From NCBI RefSeq assembly GCF_015351405.1, contig NZ_JADKMY010000001.1, positions 1,116,001 to 1,180,000 on the forward strand: DNA of 64,000 nt, written 5' to 3'. The position numbers and the translations under genes are program-made. The notes beneath the pieces are model-generated. The model saw only the letters and a program-made list of their open reading frames with translations. It was not told the DNA's origin and did not search any database. The DNA comes from Corynebacterium suicordis DSM 45110 (lineage in GTDB: Bacteria > Actinomycetota > Actinomycetes > Mycobacteriales > Mycobacteriaceae). The first letter of the stretch is position 1; each line of letters starts with the position of its first letter. Below, piece by piece: positions 57,075-64,000 of this stretch.

Positions 57075-58694
57075 ATGCGGATGCGGCGCAAGCTGACCCA
57101 AATCACGGCGCTGGTGGTGGCCACTGGCACACTCACGGCACTGAGTAGCTGTGCTGATGGCGAGCTGATCGAGGAGAAGAAGCCCGAGCAACTGGGTTAC
57201 GTGCTTCCTCGTCCGGTGGCGACCACCAATGCCGGCACCGGCCTAGGGGTGGCCACTGACGCGGAGAAGCTATCCGCGCGTTTGTACCCTGGTGCGTTCT
57301 TGGCGGGGCCGAACGGTCAATTGCTGCCCAACCCGGATTTGGTCACCGCTGTGCCCGAGCCGGGGGACGGGTCCGCGGTGAAGTACACGATCAACGAGAA
57401 GGCCCAGTATTCCGATGGCGCACCCGTGGTGTGCGATGACTTTGCGCTGACCCAGGCAGCAAGCAGCCGCCCGGATCTCTTTGGTTCGGACATGCCGCTG
57501 TTCCTGCAGGTGAACACCATCGATTGTGCCGCCGGTGCCAAGGAATTCATGGTGCATTTCAACCACGGATTCGGCCAGCGCTACCGCGAGTTGTTTAGTC
57601 CTGGAACGGTTCTGCCGTCCCACGTGGTGGGTGAGCATGCGGAGGTTCCAGATGTGCTGGAGGCTGTCAACGCGGGGGATGAAGAGTCCTTGAGTCTGCT
57701 GGGCCAAGCGTGGCAAGAGACCTTCAACGTGGCAACCACCGACCCGGCAACGGTTCCCACGCATGGTCCGTACCGGATTGCGTCGCGCGGCGATAAGGGC
57801 CAGCTGGAGCTGGTGACCAACGACCATTACGCAGGCAGCAAGCCCGCTGAAAGCCCCATCTACGTGTGGCCAAACTCCGCGGATGTGAAGCAGTTGGCTG
57901 CGGACCGTCAGGTGCGAGTCGCGGATTTGGGTACCACCGCAAAGCTGGAAAAGGCGGGTCTGAAGGAGCCTGATTTCCAGATCACCTCCTATAACTCCGG
58001 TCGTGTGGACACCCTGCGCTTGGATAGCAACGGGATGTTCTCCAGCGTGGAAATGCGACGGGCCATCAACGCGTGCATGAATCGACAGGCCATGGCTGAT
58101 CGGATCTCTCAGGAGCTGGCGTTGAAGACCACTCCTACCGGCCTGCGCATGCTCTCCACGCAGAGTCCATTGGTTGGGCAGCTGCAGGGTGTCTCCGATG
58201 CGCAGATGCAGATGAACCCTCAGGAAGCCGGGCAGTGGCTCGGCGGGCAGACAGTTCGCGTGGGTTACCTGGATGCGGTTCCTCGCTATGCCGCACTGGT
58301 GGATGAAATGGTGAAGAGCTGCAAGGACGTGGGCGTGACCGTGGAGCCCGTGCCACTGGGCGTGGATAACTTCGGCGCGCTGGGAACTGATTACGACGTA
58401 CTCCTGGACACCCGCCCCGCCTTCGGCAGGAATGCCGTAACCAATGAAAACGGCCTAGCCAGCGTGGGAACGGTGAAGAAGGTGGAAGAGGAACTCCACC
58501 GGAACATGATGACCATTTCCCTGCTCACCGAACCGCGCGTGGTGGCCATCGAGCAGCACATGGCTGGCGTGGGAGATAACGGATCTGACGCCGGTTTGAG
58601 CTGGAACATGGATCGCTGGGATGAAAAGGCAACTCCCGTGACCCCGACGGAGAGCGGTAACTCCGAACCAGCCACTCCGGCCAACGCGGTTTAG
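57075..58694 (+). CDS. ABC transporter substrate-binding lipoprotein, family 5
   Basis: A 539-residue lipoprotein with signal peptide and lipobox LSSC (Cys at 26). The body has the family 5 (Dpp/Opp) two-lobed layout (VKYTINEKAQYSDGAPVVCDDF; MRRAINACMNRQAMADRIS). No permease or ATPase gene is nearby, so it is an orphan binding protein. The secF-lipoprotein-apt-relA order matches M. tuberculosis, where the gene is also an orphan. AAGGA precedes the ATG. Ligand unknown. Confidence 0.86.
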   Translation: MRMRRKLTQITALVVATGTLTALSSCADGELIEEKKPEQLGYVLPRPVATTNAGTGLGVATDAEKLSARLYPGAFLAGPNGQLLPNPDLVTAVPEPGDGSAVKYTINEKAQYSDGAPVVCDDFALTQAASSRPDLFGSDMPLFLQVNTIDCAAGAKEFMVHFNHGFGQRYRELFSPGTVLPSHVVGEHAEVPDVLEAVNAGDEESLSLLGQAWQETFNVATTDPATVPTHGPYRIASRGDKGQLELVTNDHYAGSKPAESPIYVWPNSADVKQLAADRQVRVADLGTTAKLEKAGLKEPDFQITSYNSGRVDTLRLDSNGMFSSVEMRRAINACMNRQAMADRISQELALKTTPTGLRMLSTQSPLVGQLQGVSDAQMQMNPQEAGQWLGGQTVRVGYLDAVPRYAALVDEMVKSCKDVGVTVEPVPLGVDNFGALGTDYDVLLDTRPAFGRNAVTNENGLASVGTVKKVEEELHRNMMTISLLTEPRVVAIEQHMAGVGDNGSDAGLSWNMDRWDEKATPVTPTESGNSEPATPANAV

Positions 58695-58706
58695 GGTCGC
58701 GGGTGC

Positions 58707-58754
58707 TGGAGCCTCGACGCTCGGGGTCCTAACGCTCAGCACCCTAACGCTTCA
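58707..58754. repeat. Short imperfect repeat after the binding-protein gene
   Basis: A 16-base unit of the form ggNNcctaacgctcag appears as two good copies (58723-58738, 58739-58754) and one diverged copy before them. It lies in the 148-base gap before apt. Confidence 0.45.
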
Positions 58755-58842
58755 GACCCATGCACATTAGGCTTTGAGTAATAGCTGTATTAGCTTTAAG
58801 CACATTCTGCAGCACTTGACGAAGAGATACCGGAGAGTTTCC

Positions 58843-59460
58843 GTGACTGACAACTCAACCCTTGCCCCGCACGCTGGGCTTTCTCCGGCAGCCCAGGCCT
58901 TGAAGAAGCTCACGCGTATCGTTCCGGGTTTCCCTTCCGAGGGCATTGTCTTCGAGGACCTCACCCCGGTCCTGGCTGACCCAGCGAGTTTCCGTGCAGT
59001 AGTCCAGGATCTGGCTGATGTGGTGCGGGAACACGATGCGGAGCTCATCGGCGGGTTGGATGCGCGCGGTTTCCTCTTGGGTAGCGCAGTTGCCTATGAG
59101 CTGGGCTTGGGGATCCTGGCTGTGCGCAAGGGTGGAAAGCTCCCTCCGCCGGTGTACCGGGAAGAGTATGACCTGGAATACGGTTCTGCGGCTCTAGAAG
59201 TCCCGGCTGAGGGTTTGCCGTTGCGCGGCAAGCGCATTGTGTTGATCGACGATGTGCTGGCCACCGGTGGCACGCTGCAGGCCTCCCGCACGCTGCTGGA
59301 GCGGGCTGGTGCGAACGTAGTCGGCATCGCCGTAGTGCTGGAGGTTCAAGGCCTGGGCGGGCGAGATCGCTTCCAGGACGTGCCTCTCTACGTGGTGGCG
59401 GATAGCAGCCACAATGAAGAAAATGCAGCCGCAGAGAATGCCATGGGTGAGAATTCATGA
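58843..59460 (+). CDS. apt: Adenine phosphoribosyltransferase
   Basis: A 205-residue enzyme with PRPP-binding loop [34 protein letters not shown] and [10 protein letters not shown]. It makes AMP from adenine and PRPP. The GTG at 58843 has GGAGAG five bases upstream. The stop overlaps the relA start (ATGA). Confidence 0.94.
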   Translation: MTDNSTLAPHAGLSPAAQALKKLTRIVPGFPSEGIVFEDLTPVLADPASFRAVVQDLADVVREHDAELIGGLDARGFLLGSAVAYELGLGILAVRKGGKLPPPVYREEYDLEYGSAALEVPAEGLPLRGKRIVLIDDVLATGGTLQASRTLLERAGANVVGIAVVLEVQGLGGRDRFQDVPLYVVADSSHNEENAAAENAMGENS

Positions 59461-61727
59461 GCAATGACAAGAGCTCGCTATGGATGGCAGCACGTATCGC
59501 GCGCAGTCTCACGGGATCTAGTCGCGCCAAGATCAACCCAGTGCTGGGCCCGCTCATCACGGTCCACCGTCGCTATCACCCACGCGCGGAGATCGATGTC
59601 TTGAACCGCGCCTATGCCACCGCCGAGCGCCTGCATGAGGGGGTCATGCGGAAATCGGGGGAGCCCTACATCACCCACCCACTGGCAGTGGCCACCATCG
59701 CCGCAGAAATCGGCATGGATACCACCACGCTGGCCGCCGCGCTCTTGCATGACACGGTGGAAGATACCGATTACAGCCTGGACGACCTGACCCAAGATTT
59801 CGGTGAAGAAGTAGCCCGCTTGGTGGATGGTGTCACCAAACTGGACAAAGTGGCGCTAGGTTCAGCCGCCGAGGCAGAAACCATCCGCAAGATGGTGGTG
59901 GCCATGGCTCACGATCCCCGCGTGCTGGTGATCAAGGTGGCCGACCGCCTGCACAACATGCGCACCATGCGATTCCTGCCTCCAGAAAAGCAGGCGAAGA
60001 AGGCCAAGCAGACCCTCGAAGTCATTGCTCCGCTGGCTCACCGCCTGGGCATGGCAACGGTGAAGTGGGAGCTTGAGGATCTCTCCTTCGCCATCCTGTA
60101 CCCGAAGAAATACGATGAGATCGTTCGCCTCGTGGCCGACCGCGCGCCCAAGCGGGATCAATACCTGGCCAAGGTGAAAAACGAGATTGAGCTGTCCATG
60201 CGCAAGCTCGGCCTGCACGCTGAGGTTGTGGGTCGGCCCAAGCATTATTGGTCGATCTATCAGAAGATGATTGTTCGGGGTCACGAGTTCGATGAGATCT
60301 TTGACCTGGTGGGCATCCGCATTCTGGTGGATTCCGTGCGCGATTGTTACGCCGCGGTGGGCGCGATTCATACGCTGTACCACCCGATGCCTGGACGCTT
60401 CAAGGACTACATTTCCGCGCCCAAGTACGGGGTGTACCAATCGCTGCACACCACTGTGATGGGCCCGGATATTAAGCCCCTGGAGGTGCAGATCCGCACC
60501 TATGACATGAACAACAAGGCCGAATTCGGTATTGCTGCTCATTGGCGCTACAAGGAAACCAGCGGCACCCATAGTGGCGACGCCAAAGAGATCGATCAGA
60601 TGGCTTGGATGCGCCAACTGCTGGATTGGCAGAAGGAAGCTGCGGATCCTAACGAGTTCCTCGACAGCCTTCGCTATGACCTCGCCACTAATCAAATCTT
60701 CGTCTTTACCCCGAAGGGCGACGCCGTCACTCTTCCCACTGAGTCAACCCCCGTGGACTTTGCCTATGCAGTCCATACGGAGGTTGGCCACCGTTGCATC
60801 GGTGCCAAGGTCAACGGCAAGCTCGTGGCGCTGGAATCCACGCTGAAGACCGGCGATAAGATCGAGATCTTCACCTCGAAGGATCAGCATGCTGGTCCGT
60901 CCAAGCACTGGATCAACTTTGTAAAGTCCCCGCGGGCAAAATCCAAGATCCGTCAGTGGTTCGCGAAGGAGCGTCGAGAAGAAGCAGCTGACCAAGGCCG
61001 CGACTTGCTTGCCGCCGGCATCCGCCGCGGCGGACTGAGCGTGCAGCGCCTCTTTACACAGGAGGCACTGCGCAATATCGCCACGGAGCTGCGCAAACCG
61101 GATCTGGATGCTCTCTACGCGTCCATCGGCCGGGGTGAGATCTCCGCTGAGCATGTGACCAAGCTCCTGGTGGAGCAGCATGCGCAGGATGATGATCCCG
61201 ATGACGTGATGATGCCGCCCACCCAGGGAGCATCGCGGATCGCGAACACGCCACAAGTAGGGCGGGGAGATGGCTCGGGCATCCTGGTGGAAGGCCAAGC
61301 GGACTTCTCGGCCAAGTTGGCGAAGTGTTGTACCCCGGTGCCGGGCGATAGGATCTTCGGCTTTGTCACGAAAAACGCGGGCGTGTCCGTTCACCGCACG
61401 GACTGCACCAATGCCGATAAATTGCAGGCAGAGCCGGATCGCTTGATTGAGGTCAGTTGGGCGTCGAGCTTCCACAACGCCGTGTTCATGGTGACGATCC
61501 AGATCGAAGGCCTGGACCGCAACGGTCTGCTGGCTGAGGTCACCCGGGTGGTCTCAGACCAAAAAGTCCCGATCACCGCGACGAGTTCTCATACCGCGGA
61601 AGATCGGGTGGCGATGATTCGCTTTACTTTTGAGGTTTCCGACATCAAGCAGCTGGGGTACCTGATGAACCAGCTGCGCAATGTGGAGGGTGTGTTCGAC
61701 GTTTACCGTCTCACGACAGGCGGTTAG
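59457..61727 (+). CDS. rel: Bifunctional (p)ppGpp synthetase/hydrolase RelA/Rsh
   Basis: A 756-residue Rsh protein with an HD hydrolase domain ([22 protein letters not shown]), a synthetase domain ([35 protein letters not shown]), a TGS domain ([27 protein letters not shown]) and a C-terminal ACT domain. Both catalytic halves look intact, so it should make and degrade the stringent response alarmone. The ATG overlaps apt by four bases. Confidence 0.96.
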   Translation: MSNDKSSLWMAARIARSLTGSSRAKINPVLGPLITVHRRYHPRAEIDVLNRAYATAERLHEGVMRKSGEPYITHPLAVATIAAEIGMDTTTLAAALLHDTVEDTDYSLDDLTQDFGEEVARLVDGVTKLDKVALGSAAEAETIRKMVVAMAHDPRVLVIKVADRLHNMRTMRFLPPEKQAKKAKQTLEVIAPLAHRLGMATVKWELEDLSFAILYPKKYDEIVRLVADRAPKRDQYLAKVKNEIELSMRKLGLHAEVVGRPKHYWSIYQKMIVRGHEFDEIFDLVGIRILVDSVRDCYAAVGAIHTLYHPMPGRFKDYISAPKYGVYQSLHTTVMGPDIKPLEVQIRTYDMNNKAEFGIAAHWRYKETSGTHSGDAKEIDQMAWMRQLLDWQKEAADPNEFLDSLRYDLATNQIFVFTPKGDAVTLPTESTPVDFAYAVHTEVGHRCIGAKVNGKLVALESTLKTGDKIEIFTSKDQHAGPSKHWINFVKSPRAKSKIRQWFAKERREEAADQGRDLLAAGIRRGGLSVQRLFTQEALRNIATELRKPDLDALYASIGRGEISAEHVTKLLVEQHAQDDDPDDVMMPPTQGASRIANTPQVGRGDGSGILVEGQADFSAKLAKCCTPVPGDRIFGFVTKNAGVSVHRTDCTNADKLQAEPDRLIEVSWASSFHNAVFMVTIQIEGLDRNGLLAEVTRVVSDQKVPITATSSHTAEDRVAMIRFTFEVSDIKQLGYLMNQLRNVEGVFDVYRLTTGG

Positions 61728-61747
61728 GCCCGCCGCCAAACGGGCAG

Positions 61748-62614
61748 CTAGGCCACCTGGGCGGATTCGATCTTGACTTCCTCGGCAGGCTTTCCATCAC
61801 CTTCGGGAGCCTTCTCGAGGATGCCGTCCAGCGTCTTCAGGCCCTCTTCAGAGATGGTGCCGAACACGTTGTACTTGGGAGGCAGCTGAGTCTCACCGGT
61901 GACCAGGAAGAACTGGGAGCCGTTGGTGTCCGGTCCGGAGTTTGCCATGGCCAGGGTTCCGCGTGGGTAGGTCACAGGGTTTTCCAACTCGGCTTCGCTC
62001 ACACCATTGGTGGGGTACTCATCGCCGAAGCTGTAGCCAGGTCCGCCGGAGCCAACGCCCGTGGGGTCGCCGCACTGGAGGATGGTCATGCCAGCGGACT
62101 TCACACTGCGGTGGCAGACGGTGTTGTCGTAGAACTTTGCCTGCACCAGGTGCTCGAAGGAGTTCGCGGAGCACGGGGACTTGGAGGCATCCAGCTCGAT
62201 GGGAACTTCACCCGAGTTGGTCTTCAACGTCACCTTGGTTGTGCCGGAAGCCTTCACGTCTTCGCTCTCTGGAACCTTGACCTCCTTGGAAGCCTCGCCC
62301 TCGGCCTTGTACTCACACTTGACGGTTTCACCGTATGGCTTGGTGGGGCCAGCGGGAAGAGCTGCGGCTTCGGCAGCTGGGGTGGTTTCCGCAGAGCTGG
62401 ATTCCTCCGCCACGTTGTCATCGTTGGAGGAGTAGGTGGAGGCGAACCAGATGCCGCCCACCAGCAGCACCAGCACAGCCAGCGTTGCCGCTACCACGCC
62501 GAGGGGAGCGGTCTTGGCGCGTCGATCCCGGGCCTTGATGGCCTTTTCCAGGGTGTTGAGGTTCGCATCCCGGCGCGCCTCATTGGGCAACGGGGAGTTC
62601 TTCTTATCAGCCAC
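61748..62614 (-). CDS. ppiB: Membrane-anchored cyclophilin-type peptidyl-prolyl isomerase
   Basis: A 288-residue protein with a cytosolic basic N-terminus, one transmembrane helix (about 38-58), a Ser/Glu/Ala-rich linker and an extracytoplasmic cyclophilin domain (about 130-285). Visible motifs are KFYDNTVCHRS (active-site Arg), QCGDPTGVGSGGPGYSFGDE and MANSGPDTNGSQFFL. Cys replaces the usual residues in VCHRS and LQCGDP, so a disulphide is possible. The GTG at 62614 was chosen by the family start VADKKNSP. It is convergent with relA. Confidence 0.9.
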   Translation of the reverse strand: MADKKNSPLPNEARRDANLNTLEKAIKARDRRAKTAPLGVVAATLAVLVLLVGGIWFASTYSSNDDNVAEESSSAETTPAAEAAALPAGPTKPYGETVKCEYKAEGEASKEVKVPESEDVKASGTTKVTLKTNSGEVPIELDASKSPCSANSFEHLVQAKFYDNTVCHRSVKSAGMTILQCGDPTGVGSGGPGYSFGDEYPTNGVSEAELENPVTYPRGTLAMANSGPDTNGSQFFLVTGETQLPPKYNVFGTISEEGLKTLDGILEKAPEGDGKPAEEVKIESAQVA

Positions 62615-62748
62615 GGTAGAGTTTCCGACCTTTCGGGTTGCGGTTTGATCTGCATCATTATGCCTCATCGTCAGGACACAACCTGAGTCCGACAAGCCCC
62701 TACCGGCTCCTTCACAGGCAATTGACTGACCGCTGTCATGGTGGGGAC

Positions 62749-62754
62749 TAAGCT
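62749..62754 (+). promoter_or_regulatory. -10 element of the MBL-fold hydrolase gene
   Basis: TAAGCT, 8 bases before the ATG, with no Shine-Dalgarno; leaderless start likely. Confidence 0.45.
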
Positions 62755-62762
62755 CGAGAACC

Positions 62763-63458
62763 ATGAACACCCCACAGCAGCCAGAACCATCCCAGAACGC
62801 TCCCTTGCCGGAAACCACCTCCATCGGCGGGTTTGTGGCAGGCCCACTCCAGACCAACTGCTATGTGTTGGCGGATACTTCTCGCCTGACCGCCGAGGGC
62901 AAGATCCCCGCCGTGGTCATCGATCCCGGGATGGGAGCATTCGCAATGGTGCAGGAACTGGCTGAGGAGGATGGGCTGGAAGTAGAAGCGGTAGTGCTTA
63001 CCCACGGCCACATTGATCACATACGCGATGCCGCCCAGTTCAACGTCCCCGTGCACATTCATCCAGCGGACAAGACCATGCTGGACATGGATTGGGGCAG
63101 CGCGCCCTTCGGGCAGATGTTTGACGTGGAGAACATGGACAAGCCCGCCGATATCCGTGAGCTGGGCGATTCCATCGAGATGGCCGGTGTCACCTGGCAG
63201 GTCCACCACATGCCCGGGCATTCCCCAGGTTCCGTGATGTTCCGCGTCCCCGGGCTCATTCTGGGCGGCGACGTGCTCTTCCAGGGTGGAGTGGGGCGCA
63301 CCGACCTGCCCGGTTCTTCCCCTGAGGACATGCAGTTGAGCTTGAAGAAGCTGGTCAGCGAGTTCGCCGATGATGACGTGGTCCTCAGTGGTCATGGCCC
63401 GCAGACCACCGTGGGTGCGGAGAAGGCCGGAAACCCCTTCTTGCAGTCTGTGGTTTAG
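62763..63458 (+). CDS. Metallo-beta-lactamase-fold hydrolase (glyoxalase II-like)
   Basis: A 231-residue enzyme with zinc motif THGHIDH, HMPGHSPGSV and LSGHGPQTTVG. It belongs to the glyoxalase II-like group and would hydrolyse a thioester or similar bond. It lacks the C-terminal helical domain of classical glyoxalase II, so the substrate is uncertain. It lies between ppiB and hisS, as in mycobacteria. Confidence 0.88.
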   Translation: MNTPQQPEPSQNAPLPETTSIGGFVAGPLQTNCYVLADTSRLTAEGKIPAVVIDPGMGAFAMVQELAEEDGLEVEAVVLTHGHIDHIRDAAQFNVPVHIHPADKTMLDMDWGSAPFGQMFDVENMDKPADIRELGDSIEMAGVTWQVHHMPGHSPGSVMFRVPGLILGGDVLFQGGVGRTDLPGSSPEDMQLSLKKLVSEFADDDVVLSGHGPQTTVGAEKAGNPFLQSVV

Positions 63459-63529
63459 TTTCTTCTTTTTTTCGACGCCACCCTCGCCCAACCAGCGACC
63501 TCCCGCAGGTTGGCACCAACTCCCATGAC

Positions 63530-63535
63530 TAAGAT
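63530..63535 (+). promoter_or_regulatory. -10 element of leaderless hisS
   Basis: TAAGAT, 8 bases before the hisS GTG, in a context (GACTAAGNT) nearly the same as the element before the neighbouring MBL-fold gene. Confidence 0.5.
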
Positions 63536-63543
63536 GGTTCCCC

Positions 63544-64000
63544 GTGACTGACAAGCCTGCGCAAAAGAAACTCCCGGCACTCAAGGCTCCCAAGGGAGTG
63601 CCGGATTATGTCCCACCTGTCTCCGCGGAATTCCGCGCAGTCAAGGAAGCGTTTGCTCTGGCTGCGCATAACGCAGGCTACGAGCACATCGAACTTCCCA
63701 TCTTTGAGGACACTGCGCTGTTCGCACGTGGCGTGGGTGAATCCACTGACGTGGTGAGCAAGGAAATGTACACCTTCGCGGACCGCGGTGATCGCTCCGT
63801 GACCCTGCGCCCCGAGGGCACGGCGGGAGTGATGCGCGCTGTTATTGAGAACAACTTGGATCGCGGGCAACTGCCCGTAAAGCTGGTCTACAACGGACCG
63901 TTCTTCCGCTATGAGCGCCCGCAGGCTGGCCGCTATCGCCAGCTGCAGCAGGTGGGCGTGGAAGCAATCGGTGTGGATGACCCAGCGCTAGATGCTGAGG
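63544..64000 (+). CDS. hisS: Histidyl-tRNA synthetase, C-terminus off the window
   Basis: The first 152 codons are visible. [10 protein letters not shown] and [29 protein letters not shown] are followed by motif 2 ([35 protein letters not shown]) of class II HisRS. It charges tRNA-His. The GTG has no Shine-Dalgarno and TAAGAT lies 8 bases upstream. A TGGCGTCGAA motif copy (minus orientation) sits in the gap before it. Confidence 0.95.
   Translation, partial: MTDKPAQKKLPALKAPKGVPDYVPPVSAEFRAVKEAFALAAHNAGYEHIELPIFEDTALFARGVGESTDVVSKEMYTFADRGDRSVTLRPEGTAGVMRAVIENNLDRGQLPVKLVYNGPFFRYERPQAGRYRQLQQVGVEAIGVDDPALDAE

Noticed and set aside
1..64000. CRISPR array, insertion sequence, integrase, toxin-antitoxin or defence genes
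   Set aside because: No regular spacer repeats, transposase or recombinase motifs were seen on either strand.

Overview
The window is core chromosome of a Corynebacterium (high-GC Gram-positive, order Mycobacteriales). The genus call rests on several things seen together: the sigB-dtxR-galE order with a DtxR whose metal ligands are all present, OxyR with both redox cysteines, polyphosphate glucokinase beside sigA, the phosphatidylinositol mannoside genes (pgsA, patA, pimA), an AftC-like arabinofuranosyltransferase, the coproporphyrin haem genes hemE-cgoX-chdC, and many actinobacterial DUF families (3000, 3039, 3093, 3099, 3159, 3710, 3817, 4190, 4192, 4193). I cannot name the species.

Layout. 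1-6.1 kb: hrpA (runs off the left edge), a Tat-exported neutral ceramidase and oxyR. 6.1-18.9 kb: a Ski2-like helicase with a PAC2-family partner, a DUF4192 gene, galE, dtxR, sigB, a methyltransferase, DUF3099/DUF3039 genes and a second helicase. 18.9-30.7 kb: sigA, ppgK, suhB, small DUF genes, dut, a TrmA-type RNA methyltransferase, dxs behind a structured leader, and rnd. 30.7-36.8 kb: DUF3000, hemE-cgoX-chdC, msrB and aftC. 36.9-37.8 kb: four tRNA genes on the minus strand (Gly, Val, Gly, Cys) and one tRNA-Val on the plus strand. 38.0-41.1 kb: an exported copper/haem set (CopC, a small lipoprotein, PCuAC, DyP peroxidase). 41.1-50.4 kb: thrS, HIT, pgsA, patA, pimA, a membrane protein, pdxS, tesB, pdxT, yebC. 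50.5-57.1 kb: DUF3817, ruvCAB, yajC, secD, secF. 57.1-64 kb: a solute-binding lipoprotein, apt, relA, a cyclophilin, a metallo-beta-lactamase-fold hydrolase and the start of hisS (runs off the right edge).

Most genes sit in tight operons with ATGA, GTGA or TAGTG junctions. Many first genes have a -10-like hexamer only 6-8 bases before the start codon and no Shine-Dalgarno, so they look leaderless. Seven intrinsic terminators separate the units.

This is mostly ordinary core genome: no CRISPR, insertion sequence, prophage or defence system is visible. The strongest unexplained signal is a short interspersed motif, TGGCGTCGAA followed by an A/purine-rich tract. It occurs nine times exactly, in both orientations and both inside and between genes, with several looser copies. 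Other points for a second look are a Thr in place of the catalytic Ser in the ceramidase, an 18-bp tandem repeat before oxyR, a four-hairpin leader before dxs, a SigH-type promoter before sigB, and a tRNA cluster joining two chromosome blocks that in C. glutamicum are, as I recall, separated by the large CGP3 prophage.
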